64,000 nt of DNA, taken from contig JADHUM010000009.1 of NCBI GenBank assembly GCA_016784545.1, positions 1-64,000 on the forward strand, written 5' to 3'. The notes under the pieces are model-generated. The model did not search any database, was not told where the DNA came from, and saw only the letters and a program-made list of their open reading frames with translations. Source of the stretch: Candidatus Neomarinimicrobiota bacterium. Its GTDB lineage: Bacteria > Fidelibacterota > UBA8477 > JABMPR01. Within the stretch, counting starts at the first letter, position 1. The number at the start of each line of letters is the position of its first letter. This document shows, in pieces, positions 1-8,501 of this stretch. The position numbers and the translations under genes are program-made.

Positions 1-974
1 ACGATTTTCAAATCGGATTCCCGCAGAGCAACTATTTTGGTGGTGGTTGATCCCACATCCAGGCCAAGAATGCACCGATCTCCCTCTTTGGCAACACCAC
101 GATCAAGTTCTACAAAATTCACCTGGTCCTCAAATTGCGAGAGGGCTTTATGGAAATCGAATTGGGAAGATTTTTTCGAAAAAAGATTATCTAGATCAAC
201 TTTATGACCGTTCTTTAAATCAGAGGCATATACGGCAGCGCCTAAAGCTTCGAAATAGGTTGCTTCCTCCGGAATGATCAGATTCTTAATGCTTGCTTTG
301 AGATAGTCCATCATGACATCAATCTGGGTGGTGCCGCCTACGATGATGATGTCTTCTTTGGGAGTATTTTTCAGGAGTTCCAGAATTTTACTGGCCATCA
401 TCTGGCTCAGACCGGCAACCACCTGTCCCTTGGGAACCCCAATGTTGGTGGCGTGGGTACAATCACTCTTGCAAAAAACGGAACATCGTCCTGAGACAAC
501 ATGGGGGATTTCACCCTGACCAAATTCAATGGCCTCTTCCATGTTCACGCCCATACGGCGGGTTTGCTGAAGAAAAAATTCTCCAGTACCTGATGCGCAC
601 TTATTCCCAGTAAACACTTTGGAAATTTTTCCAGCCCTGTCCAGCTGGTAAACCATGAAGGTTTCTCCACCGGCGCTGATAATGGCGTTATAGGCTTTTT
701 TGTCTTTATTGATGAATTTTAATGCGAGTTCAGCAGCCTGTGGTTCAGAGATGGTCTCCAGGTCGATGAGTTCTTTAAATCGACGACCAGTGACCACGAC
801 GCCATCAAATTTGTCGATATCTATATTGTTCAGGAGATTGGTTATGACTTCTCTGGGATTGCCTTCATGGGGTTTATTAAAGACATTGCCTATGGTGGTT
901 CCCTGACCATTTCTGTGGAGATTTACAGAAGTGATGGTTGAAGCCCCCGCACATATACCCAGATATTGCTGCAT
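1..974 (-). CDS. 2-hydroxyacyl-CoA dehydratase activase (BadF/BadG/BcrA/HgdC ATPase family), N-terminal part, cut by window edge
   Basis: Translating the minus strand from ATG at 974-972 gives about 324 codons without a stop, running off the left edge. The start follows a good AAGGAG ribosome site. The first ASKHA ATPase-like domain (about residues 1-270) begins LGICAGAST and contains NKCASGTGEFF and GRCSVFCKSDCTH, the cysteine signatures of activases that hold a bridging [4Fe-4S] cluster. A second domain begins near residue 298 with GLDVGSTTTK, the phosphate-binding loop. Two tandem activase domains are typical of the very long (over 1000 residues) fused activase/dehydratase-like proteins. 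Family members use ATP to drive an electron into radical dehydratases; the substrate here is unknown. Plus-strand reading frames over this stretch are shadows. Confidence 0.85.
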   Translation of the reverse strand, partial: MQQYLGICAGASTITSVNLHRNGQGTTIGNVFNKPHEGNPREVITNLLNNIDIDKFDGVVVTGRRFKELIDLETISEPQAAELALKFINKDKKAYNAIISAGGETFMVYQLDRAGKISKVFTGNKCASGTGEFFLQQTRRMGVNMEEAIEFGQGEIPHVVSGRCSVFCKSDCTHATNIGVPKGQVVAGLSQMMASKILELLKNTPKEDIIIVGGTTQIDVMMDYLKASIKNLIIPEEATYFEALGAAVYASDLKNGHKVDLDNLFSKKSSQFDFHKALSQFEDQVNFVELDRGVAKEGDRCILGLDVGSTTTKIVALRESDLKI

Positions 975-1479
975 AAGTAGCTCCTTATAAGATAGTAATC
1001 GAAAATTTTGGGTGTGTGGGTTGAGTAATGACAGAAGCACACACAACTGCATGCATTCATTGTTCCATTACTCTTTTTATATCACCAGATCTGATTCATA
1101 GATCTGTAAAAGACCACACCCCGCTGGTGTCCCCTATCTATGGACACCACATATTTCAGTCTTTGAAATAACTATATCAGCATCAACAAGAGATTCAATA
1201 TTTGACTATCGCAACTAAGATTAGGAGCAATAACTTAATATAAATTAGTAAAATTTCAATGTTTTAGACACAATTATGCATCTCGCTTTTGGTAGGACTC
1301 CATTTAAAATGAAATAAATGACTATTTCTGAGGGACAGTAATTACCACAATTTCAAAAACTCAATACAATATTAAAAGTATTAATTTAAAGGGATTTAAA
1401 GGGGTGTAAGGCCTCAGAATCTGTGATAGGAGTCCCTCAAGTTTTCACTATATTTATAAACAATATCTTCGGAGGGGAA
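975..1479. other. Divergent intergenic region with two dyads
   Basis: About 505 AT-rich bases lie between the divergent activase and VWA genes and hold no credible gene. Two inverted repeats stand out. CAGATCT at 1086-1092 pairs with AGATCTG at 1100-1106. TGGTGTCC at 1125-1132 pairs with GGACACCA at 1142-1149. They could be operators or leader hairpins of the activase transcript. No convincing -35/-10 pair was identified. Confidence 0.4.
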
Positions 1480-3366
1480 ATGAAAAAGTCAATCATTGCT
1501 ATTATCTGTGTTCTGCTCAGTCTGAGTCTATTTGCTGGTGATACGGGTATAATCAAGGGTACAATTGTGGCTGCTAGAGATGGAAGTCCACTGATCGGTG
1601 CAAATATTTTCTTAAAGGAGAGTAAACAAGGCGCTGCTACTGATCTGAAGGGAAAATATTTTATTAAGGATGTGAGCGCCGGTAAGTACGAATTGGTAGC
1701 TCAATTTATTGGCTACAGCACAATCGTAAAAAATATTGAGGTGAAAGCTGATTCTATTCTGACTGTGGATATCGAAATGGAAATCGAAATGGTCGAGTCC
1801 CAAGCCATCACGATTAGCGCTGAGCGGCCACTAATAATGCAGGAAATGAAGATCAGTCGCGTACAGTCGGAAGCTGCCTCATTTTTAGCAATGTCCTACC
1901 CCGCCAACAGGATGCAGTTCCCGGTCTCAAATACTGAAGAGTATAGTAAGATAGACGAGACTGGTTTCCTGGAAGTTACTGCAAACCCCCTTTCAACTTT
2001 TGCAGCTGATGTGGATGCTGCTTCATATGCCAATGTACGGCGGTTCATCATGCAGGGGAAATACCCCTATGCTGATGCGGTTCGCACTGAGGAATTAGTC
2101 AACTATTTCAGCTACGACTACGAAGTGCCTCGGTCAAACGATCCTCTTTCCATAAATCTGGAGTATTCAGATTGCCCCTGGAATGATGAAAATCAACTCA
2201 TTCATATTGGTCTTAGAGGTAAATCTTTACAAAGAGATGAGGAAATATCCAGCAACCTGGTATTCCTATTGGATGTTTCAGGATCAATGAAGAAACCTGA
2301 TAAACTACCCTTGCTCAAACAAGCTTTTAAGCTCCTTGTCAAGCAACTCACCCAGAATGACAGAGTGAGTATCGTGGTCTATGCCGGGGCAGCCGGTGAG
2401 GTTTTATCTTCAACACCAGGATCTGAGAAAAAAAAGATCCTGAGGGCTATCGATAAGCTTGAAGCAGGTGGCAGTACCGCTGGAGGGGCAGGCATTCAAA
2501 TGGCTTATAAAATTGCCAAGGAAAATTTTATCAAAGGGGGTAACAATCGAGTAATCCTTGCCACAGACGGTGACTTTAACGTAGGCATTTCCTCTTCTTC
2601 TGAATTGGTCAGATATATTGAAGATCAGCGTGATAATGGGATTTTTCTTACGGTACTGGGCTTCGGTCAGGGCAATTACAAGGACAATCGACTCCAGGAA
2701 CTTGCCGATAGAGGTAATGGTACACACGCCTATATTGACAACATTATGGAAGCCAAAAAAGTGCTGGTCGACGAGTTGACAGGGACCCTTTATACAATTG
2801 CCAAGGATGTAAAAATCCAGGTTGAATTCAATCCCGCAAAAGTCCATTCATATCGTTTGCTGGGATATGAAAATCGTCGTCTCGCAAATGAGGATTATGA
2901 GGATGACAAAAAGGATGCAGGAGAAGTTGGTGCTGGTCATACCGTGACTGCTTTATATGAAATTGTACCCCTTCGACCAAATGATAAAACCCAGGTGCAG
3001 GAATTGAAGTATCAAGAAACAAAGATAAAAAATTCTGCCTTCAAATCCTCCGACGTTCTCACGGTTAGAATTCGCTATAAGGATCCTGATGGCGACCAGA
3101 GTCAGGAAATATCAAAAGTCCTCACTGGGAAGCCTATTCAACTGGCAAAGGCATCTAATAACTTCAGATTCTCAGCCGCTGTGGCCCAATTCGCACAGAT
3201 ACTCAGAGATTCAGAATTTAAAGGTGAGGCAGATTTAAAAACGGTTAAGAAACTTGCAAAGGGGGCTAAAGGTGATGATGAATACGGTTATCGGGCAGAA
3301 TTTATTAATCTTGTGGAACGCTGTATGCTCATCGAGAAAAGGAATTCATTAAAGGATGGGGATTAG
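1480..3366 (+). CDS. Exported von Willebrand factor A protein with carboxypeptidase-regulatory-like domain (YfbK type)
   Basis: The start was placed at ATG 1480, not the in-frame GTG at 1423, because GGAGGGG lies just before it and a signal peptide (MKKSIIAIICVLLSLSLFAG) follows. This gives 628 residues. Residues about 22-105 resemble the CarboxypepD_reg/CNA-B beta-sandwich (GTIVAARDGSPLIGANI). A YfbK-type N-terminal domain follows (about 155-245). The VWA domain starts near residue 258, with the MIDAS metal site DVSGS near 263. The C-terminus resembles DUF3520. Such proteins bind divalent metal and partner proteins at the envelope; the ligand is unknown. The gene is alone, 97 bases before the two-component genes on the same strand. 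Confidence 0.85.
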   Translation: MKKSIIAIICVLLSLSLFAGDTGIIKGTIVAARDGSPLIGANIFLKESKQGAATDLKGKYFIKDVSAGKYELVAQFIGYSTIVKNIEVKADSILTVDIEMEIEMVESQAITISAERPLIMQEMKISRVQSEAASFLAMSYPANRMQFPVSNTEEYSKIDETGFLEVTANPLSTFAADVDAASYANVRRFIMQGKYPYADAVRTEELVNYFSYDYEVPRSNDPLSINLEYSDCPWNDENQLIHIGLRGKSLQRDEEISSNLVFLLDVSGSMKKPDKLPLLKQAFKLLVKQLTQNDRVSIVVYAGAAGEVLSSTPGSEKKKILRAIDKLEAGGSTAGGAGIQMAYKIAKENFIKGGNNRVILATDGDFNVGISSSSELVRYIEDQRDNGIFLTVLGFGQGNYKDNRLQELADRGNGTHAYIDNIMEAKKVLVDELTGTLYTIAKDVKIQVEFNPAKVHSYRLLGYENRRLANEDYEDDKKDAGEVGAGHTVTALYEIVPLRPNDKTQVQELKYQETKIKNSAFKSSDVLTVRIRYKDPDGDQSQEISKVLTGKPIQLAKASNNFRFSAAVAQFAQILRDSEFKGEADLKTVKKLAKGAKGDDEYGYRAEFINLVERCMLIEKRNSLKDGD

Positions 3367-3463
3367 CGGGCAAATCCATTGAATTCAGATATGAAATTAC
3401 AATTTGCTTTTCAACCAATTTCCAGTCACTTTAAAATTGTCATTAATTAAGTATCAAAGGTAA

Positions 3464-4201
3464 GTGGTGATTTCTAAAGAAAATAAGAAGCGTGTTCTGG
3501 TTGTGGAGGATGACGAATCAATCGTTGATCTCTTAACCATTCATCTAGAAGATATGGGATTTGAGGTGGTTTCTGAAGACCATGGCGAGTTAGGGCTTGG
3601 ACTGGCACAAAACGAAAGTTTTGATCTCATTATTCTTGATATCATGCTTCCTGGTATGGATGGCATGGAGATCTGCAAGCGTATCCGCATGGAGGACAGG
3701 CTGACACCCATCATGATGCTCACTTCTCGCTCAGAGGAACTGGACAAGGTCCTGGGGCTTGAGCTGGGCGCTGATGAATACATCACCAAACCCTTTAGCA
3801 TTCGCGAATTTATTGCCAGAGTCAAAGCGCTCTTCCGACGCATGGAAGTTGATGCGGAGAGCTCCACACCAAAGGCCGCTGCCACGGCTATTAAAATTGA
3901 AGCATTGGATATTGATAGTGAGAAGAGACGTGTCACTGTTAATGGCCAATCGATTGAGCTTACGGCCAAGGAATTTGACCTGCTCTATCTGTTTGCCAGT
4001 CATCCTGGAAAGGCTTATTCAAGACAACAATTGCTGACCTTAATCTGGGGTTATCAATTTAGTGGATATGAGCATACTGTGAATTCACACATCAATCGTT
4101 TACGAGCTAAAATTGAGCAGGATCCAGCCAATCCTCGCTATATCCAAACGGTGTGGAGCGTGGGGTATCGCTTTGTGGATCTGGAAGAGTTAGCCACATG
4201 A
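3464..4201 (+). CDS. OmpR/PhoB-family response regulator
   Basis: This 245-residue protein has a receiver domain at about 8-125: acidic pair D16/D17, phospho-acceptor D59 in LIILDIMLPG, and the conserved Lys in YITKPF. A winged-helix DNA-binding domain follows at about 145-240 (ELTAKEFDLLYLFASHPGKA, VNSHINRLRAKIE). Translation begins at GTG 3464 or the adjacent GTG 3467, after an AAAGG site. It overlaps the histidine kinase gene by four bases (ATGA), so the two are translationally coupled. The direct repeats spaced 11 bp at 5797-5826 are the best nearby candidate target. Confidence 0.93.
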   Translation: MVISKENKKRVLVVEDDESIVDLLTIHLEDMGFEVVSEDHGELGLGLAQNESFDLIILDIMLPGMDGMEICKRIRMEDRLTPIMMLTSRSEELDKVLGLELGADEYITKPFSIREFIARVKALFRRMEVDAESSTPKAAATAIKIEALDIDSEKRRVTVNGQSIELTAKEFDLLYLFASHPGKAYSRQQLLTLIWGYQFSGYEHTVNSHINRLRAKIEQDPANPRYIQTVWSVGYRFVDLEELAT

Positions 4202-5661
4202 GACGTTTTTTTCAGTCATTTTATGGCAAGCTGACCTCAGTATTTCTTCTGGTCCTCATATTTATGGGTATCAGTCAGGTTGTGATAACGACACGCTCAT
4301 TTATTAGTTTCAATCAGGAAGTTGATCAGCGCCTCAATCTGAATCTTGCAAAGGATATGGCCTTTGAACTCATACCCATTCTGGATGAAGAACTGGATTT
4401 TGGCAAAATTGGAGAACGCATTCACTATATGATGGTGATGAACCCCAAGATTGAGATTTATGTATTAAATGAGTGGGGCAATGTCCTGGCCTTTTTTGCC
4501 GAGCCTGGAAAAACCATGGTGGCTGATTCAGTTGATCTGGATCCAGTCTATCAATTCTTATTACAGGCAGATCACGCTCCCATTTTGGGAAGCGACCCCA
4601 GACAGCCAGGCAAACGTAAACCCTTTTCAGCAGCTGAGCTCCTCATGGGGGATGGGTCAAAAGGATTCCTCTATATCATTATCGGGGGGCAGCAGTATGA
4701 CTCAACCTTCGCCTTTTTCCAGGAGAGCTATATTGTCCGCACCATGATCAACGGTCTGCTCATTACCGTTGTGTTCGCTGGCATCATTGGTTTGATACTG
4801 TTTGCCCTTCTGACCAAACGCCTCCGGGTGATCTCAGAGATCGTTTCAGAATTTGAGCAAGGGAATCTTGAGCATCGTATTGATGTTTCAACCAAAGACG
4901 AATTCGGGCAACTCGGTCATTCATTTAACAGCATGGCTGATACCATTGAAGCCACCATAGAGAAGCTCCGACTGAATGACAATCTGCGCAGGGAATTGAT
5001 TGCCAACGTTTCCCACGACCTGCGAACCCCTCTGGCCTCCATTCAGGGGTATGTGGAAACCATTCTCATGAAAACGGATATGGATGATGAGAAAAAACTA
5101 AAATATCTGGGAGTTATTCTTAAAAACACCCAGAGTTTGAGCAATCAGGTCAATGAGTTATTCGAATTGTCCAAGCTGGAAGCCAAACAGATTCTTCCAG
5201 TGCAGGAACCCTTCTCAATCAATGAACTTGCCCAGGATGTATGCCTGAAATTTAAAACTCAGATAGAAGACCATGGTTTGGAACTGGTTGACAACATCCC
5301 CCACAGCTTACCTCCAGTGATTGGGGATATAGCCATGGTGGAACGGGTCATCTCCAACCTGATTCGTAATGCTTCTGAATTTACGGAATCAGGGGGGCGT
5401 ATCAGTCTGGATATAAAGCAGCAGGATAAATCTGTAATGATCAGCATCGAGGACACTGGTCAGGGGATCTCCCCTGATGATTTGCCTCGCATTTTTGATC
5501 GCTTCTACACTGGTGGCAAAAAATCCATCAAGGGATCCACAAGTACGGGTCTGGGTTTAACCATCGCATCCAAAATGATCGAAGCCCATGATCAAGTACT
5601 TGAGGTGGAGAGCGAATTAGGACGGGGTACCTGCTTTTATTTCAGTCTACCTATTGCTTAG
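4198..5661 (+). CDS. Membrane sensor histidine kinase
   Basis: The 487-residue kinase starts at the ATG that overlaps the regulator's stop. It has an N-terminal membrane helix (about 8-30), a periplasmic sensor region of about 150 residues with no recognised domain, and a second helix (about 182-205). HAMP follows (about 203-257), then the HisKA dimerisation domain with phospho-acceptor His near 272 in NVSHDLRTPLASIQGY. The ATPase domain has an N box (NLIRNASE), G1 (DTGQGISPDD) and G2 (TGLGLTIASKMI). It is the partner of the preceding regulator. The stimulus cannot be read from the sequence, but the downstream oxidative-repair gene makes envelope stress a reasonable guess. Confidence 0.93.
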   Translation: MRRFFQSFYGKLTSVFLLVLIFMGISQVVITTRSFISFNQEVDQRLNLNLAKDMAFELIPILDEELDFGKIGERIHYMMVMNPKIEIYVLNEWGNVLAFFAEPGKTMVADSVDLDPVYQFLLQADHAPILGSDPRQPGKRKPFSAAELLMGDGSKGFLYIIIGGQQYDSTFAFFQESYIVRTMINGLLITVVFAGIIGLILFALLTKRLRVISEIVSEFEQGNLEHRIDVSTKDEFGQLGHSFNSMADTIEATIEKLRLNDNLRRELIANVSHDLRTPLASIQGYVETILMKTDMDDEKKLKYLGVILKNTQSLSNQVNELFELSKLEAKQILPVQEPFSINELAQDVCLKFKTQIEDHGLELVDNIPHSLPPVIGDIAMVERVISNLIRNASEFTESGGRISLDIKQQDKSVMISIEDTGQGISPDDLPRIFDRFYTGGKKSIKGSTSTGLGLTIASKMIEAHDQVLEVESELGRGTCFYFSLPIA

Positions 5662-5796
5662 CAATTCTCCGGTTCTTCTTTTCCTGCAACGAATTCAATA
5701 AAAAATCAGAAGTACCAGCGGATCATGCTCCGCGCCTACATATCCTCAAACTAAATCCTTATCTATCTGTAGACTTTACACTCATTTGATGCCCGC

Positions 5797-5826
5797 GTGA
5801 TACTTCCGTGATACCCACCTGGTATC
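5797..5826 (+). promoter_or_regulatory. Direct repeats with 11-bp spacing, candidate response-regulator site
   Basis: GTGATAC occurs at 5797-5803 and again at 5808-5814, exactly 11 bases apart. A weaker third copy (CTGGTAT, 4 of 7 matches) sits at 5819-5825 in the same phase. OmpR/PhoB-type winged-helix regulators typically bind tandem direct repeats with this spacing. The segment also contains the dyad GATACC-N5-GGTATC (5810-5826). It ends 47 bases before the lipoprotein start. Confidence 0.45.
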
Positions 5827-5873
5827 TTGGCCCAGGTCAAGAAAACTAAAGGTAACTAAACAAGGAGGATACC

Positions 5874-7205
5874 ATGATTCAAAAAATGACCCTGATAGGA
5901 ATGACACTACTACTGATTGTTGCATGCGATACGACAACGAATGAACCGCAAATTGAGGGGGACTTCAAAGTTACTATCGAGAATATTGCTGAAGCTAAAA
6001 GCTATTCATCAAGCGGGGCTTTCAACACCCCTGTGGGTGCATCAGGTCCAGCGCCTATTTTTCCTGGTGAAGCTTATGAAGTAAGTTTTAGCGCTGCACC
6101 TGGCAGCAAATTGTCATTTGCCACCATGTTCGTCCAATCCAATGATCTTTTTTATGCTCCCGATGGTGGGGGAATCGATCTTTATGATAGCATGGGTGAC
6201 CAGATGGTAGGTGATATCACCAGTCAAATCATGCTCTGGGATGCTGGTAGCGAGCTGAATCAGGAACCAGGTCTGGGTGCAGATCAGGCACCTCGTCAGG
6301 CTGGTGCCAATACTGGTGCAGCAGATACTGACAACACAGTTCGTCTGGCATCAGATGATTTTTCAAACTTGCCAGCTGTAGCAGATGTGGTCCAGGTAAG
6401 CTTGAGTTCAAACGGAGCGACAGCATTTACACTGCGCATTGAAAATGTCTCCAGCTCCAGCACACTCATGACCTCTGACGGCGGTAGCACAGCTGTACCA
6501 CTGGCTCCCGGTGTATATGTCGTTCATTCCGGTGCAGATGTGCTCTTTACTGCTGGAATGGCTGATTATGGATACGGATTGGCAGCAATTGCTGAAGACG
6601 GTGATCCAACGGACCTCTCTTCAATGATTGCCATGGATACAGGTGTAACTCAGCTGTATGCCCCAGGTGTGTATGTGGTCCATGAATCAGCAAATCCTCT
6701 CTTTACTGCAGATGTGGCAGATCGCGGGGAAGGTCTTGAAGATCTGGCTGAAGATGGTGACCCAAGTAGCCTGGCAGCTGCTCTGACCGCATCAAGCATG
6801 TATACTGCATCTGGCGCCTTCAATATCCCAGTTGGTGCAGCAGGTCCTGGTGCATTGGCTCCAGGTGCCAGTTACGAATTCGTCATCACTGCCATGGAAG
6901 GTGATTATCTTTCACTGGCCACCATGTTGGTTCAGTCAAATGATCTATTCGTGGCACCCTCAGGAATGGGCATTGCCCTGTTTAATGATGGGACAGCCAT
7001 GACTGGTGATGTCACCAGCTATCTCAGTATTTGGGATGCAGGTACCGAGGTCAACGAAACGCCAGGGATTGGGCTGAATCAGGCGCCACGACAAGCGGGT
7101 GCTGGTGCTGGTATGGATGAAATGGGACTGGTGAGTATAGTTGACGATATGTACAACTATCCCTCGCTCAGTGACATCATCAGAGTAACTATTACAGAGA
7201 TATAG
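5874..7205 (+). CDS. Lipoprotein with duplicated spondin-type domains
   Basis: The 443-residue protein opens with a lipoprotein signal (lipobox LLIVAC, Cys near 19) after a strong AAGGAGG site. The body resembles the spondin N-terminal domain (reelin/F-spondin type) found in bacterial secreted proteins, with hallmarks [17 protein letters not shown] and LAEDGDP. It is internally repeated. The block around residues 45-140 recurs near residues 310-410 (SGAFN(T/I)PVGA, VQSNDLF(Y/V)AP, APRQAG), and APGVYVVH with a following EDGDP segment occurs twice in the middle. It probably sits lipid-anchored in the envelope and may bind metal or surface ligands. It lies between the two-component system and msrAB and may be co-regulated with the latter, 74 bases downstream. 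Confidence 0.8.
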   Translation: MIQKMTLIGMTLLLIVACDTTTNEPQIEGDFKVTIENIAEAKSYSSSGAFNTPVGASGPAPIFPGEAYEVSFSAAPGSKLSFATMFVQSNDLFYAPDGGGIDLYDSMGDQMVGDITSQIMLWDAGSELNQEPGLGADQAPRQAGANTGAADTDNTVRLASDDFSNLPAVADVVQVSLSSNGATAFTLRIENVSSSSTLMTSDGGSTAVPLAPGVYVVHSGADVLFTAGMADYGYGLAAIAEDGDPTDLSSMIAMDTGVTQLYAPGVYVVHESANPLFTADVADRGEGLEDLAEDGDPSSLAAALTASSMYTASGAFNIPVGAAGPGALAPGASYEFVITAMEGDYLSLATMLVQSNDLFVAPSGMGIALFNDGTAMTGDVTSYLSIWDAGTEVNETPGIGLNQAPRQAGAGAGMDEMGLVSIVDDMYNYPSLSDIIRVTITEI

Positions 7206-7279
7206 ATCTCAGGGGATTAAGTTCAGGCAGAGAGATGTTCTCTCTGCCTCCAACCCCGGGGATTAGAAAGGAAATTCAT

Positions 7280-8374
7280 ATGCAAACCAAAAATAAAGTA
7301 ACCCTGTCCATTGTTTTAAGTTTGATCCTTCTGGGATCGATTACTGGCCAGATTGTGTCAAGAGATTCACCGCTTGCTTCGACCTACTACAAAACGGCAA
7401 CCTTTGCCGGAGGATGTTTCTGGTGCATGGAAGCCCCTTTTGAAGCTCTGGATGGGGTTGTAGAAGTGATATCAGGTTATTCTGGTGGTAGTGTAACCAA
7501 CCCTACCTACAAACAGGTGACCAGCGGCTTAACCGGTCATCTTGAAGTGGTTCAGGTGAGCTATGACCCACAAAAAGTCAGTTATGAGACCCTGTTAAAG
7601 GTTTTCTGGCAAAATATTGATCCAACAGATGGGGGCGGGCAATTTGCTGATAGAGGTTCACAATACATGACTGCCATTTTTTTCCACACAAGTGACCAGT
7701 CGAAATTGGCCAGGGAATCAAAATCCAAACTGGATGCCTCAGGTAAATTTAAAGATCGGGTTGCTACAGATATTATCAAATTTCAACAATTCTGGCCTGC
7801 AGAAGACTATCATCAGGATTACTACCGCAAGAACACCAAATATTATAATAGGTATAAGGTGGGCTCTGGCAGAGATGGATATCTCAAGAAAACCTGGAAA
7901 AATGACAAGGAAACCTTCAAGGATACAGGCTATTTCAGCAAGCCTTCACAATCAGAGCTTAAGACATCCCTGAGCAGGATGGAGTACAAAGTCACACAGG
8001 AATGTGGGACTGAACCTGCCTTTTCCAATGCTTACTGGAATAATAAGGAAGCAGGTATCTATGTGGATGTCGTGAGCGGAGAGCCGTTGTTCAGCTCCAG
8101 GGATAAATTCAATTCAGGTACAGGATGGCCCAGTTTTACCAGACCGATTGAAGACAAAAATATAATTGAAGTAGCTGATATGAGTTTTTCCATGGTGAGG
8201 ACAGAAGTGAAGAGCAAAAGTGCGGACTCACATCTGGGTCACCTGTTTGATGATGGACCAGGTCCTGATGGCATGCGTTATTGCATTAATTCAGCTGCTC
8301 TTAAATTCATCCCTCTCGCTAAAATGGAACTGGAGGGTTATGGAGAGTATGTTGATCAAATCACTGGGAAGTGA
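7280..8374 (+). CDS. msrAB: Exported peptide methionine sulfoxide reductase MsrA-MsrB fusion
   Basis: ATG 7280 was preferred over the in-frame ATG at 7235 because AAAGGAAA precedes it and a signal sequence follows, giving 364 residues. The MsrA domain (about 35-200) has the catalytic motif [12 protein letters not shown]. The MsrB domain (about 235-360) has [20 protein letters not shown] and the catalytic Cys in RYCINSAAL. The zinc-binding CxxC pairs of many MsrB proteins are not evident. Together the domains reduce both S- and R-methionine sulfoxide, repairing oxidised exported proteins. Both catalytic positions are Cys, not selenocysteine, even though UGA appears to encode Sec at the right end of the window. 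Confidence 0.95.
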   Translation: MQTKNKVTLSIVLSLILLGSITGQIVSRDSPLASTYYKTATFAGGCFWCMEAPFEALDGVVEVISGYSGGSVTNPTYKQVTSGLTGHLEVVQVSYDPQKVSYETLLKVFWQNIDPTDGGGQFADRGSQYMTAIFFHTSDQSKLARESKSKLDASGKFKDRVATDIIKFQQFWPAEDYHQDYYRKNTKYYNRYKVGSGRDGYLKKTWKNDKETFKDTGYFSKPSQSELKTSLSRMEYKVTQECGTEPAFSNAYWNNKEAGIYVDVVSGEPLFSSRDKFNSGTGWPSFTRPIEDKNIIEVADMSFSMVRTEVKSKSADSHLGHLFDDGPGPDGMRYCINSAALKFIPLAKMELEGYGEYVDQITGK

Positions 8375-8416
8375 AGAAATAACGAAAAGAATTACTGGGA
8401 GTATTGATGTTTCATG

Positions 8417-8446
8417 AAAGGCTTCCATCTGGGAGCCTTTTCTTAT
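8417..8446 (+). terminator. Rho-independent terminator after msrAB
   Basis: AAAGGCTTCC (8417-8426) pairs with GGGAGCCTTT (8431-8440) around a four-base loop, with one G-U pair, followed by TCTT. Confidence 0.7.
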
Positions 8447-8501
8447 TCGTGTGCTTCAAAGTGAATTGATGTGATGATTAACTCTTTACATTAACAAGGT
8501 T

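Noticed and set aside
47-906. Three small plus-strand reading frames at 47-277, 313-519 and 700-906
   Set aside because: They lie antisense within the clearly recognisable minus-strand activase gene.
2410-3022. Minus-strand reading frames inside the VWA gene
   Set aside because: No family resemblance; they are shadows of a well-supported plus-strand gene.
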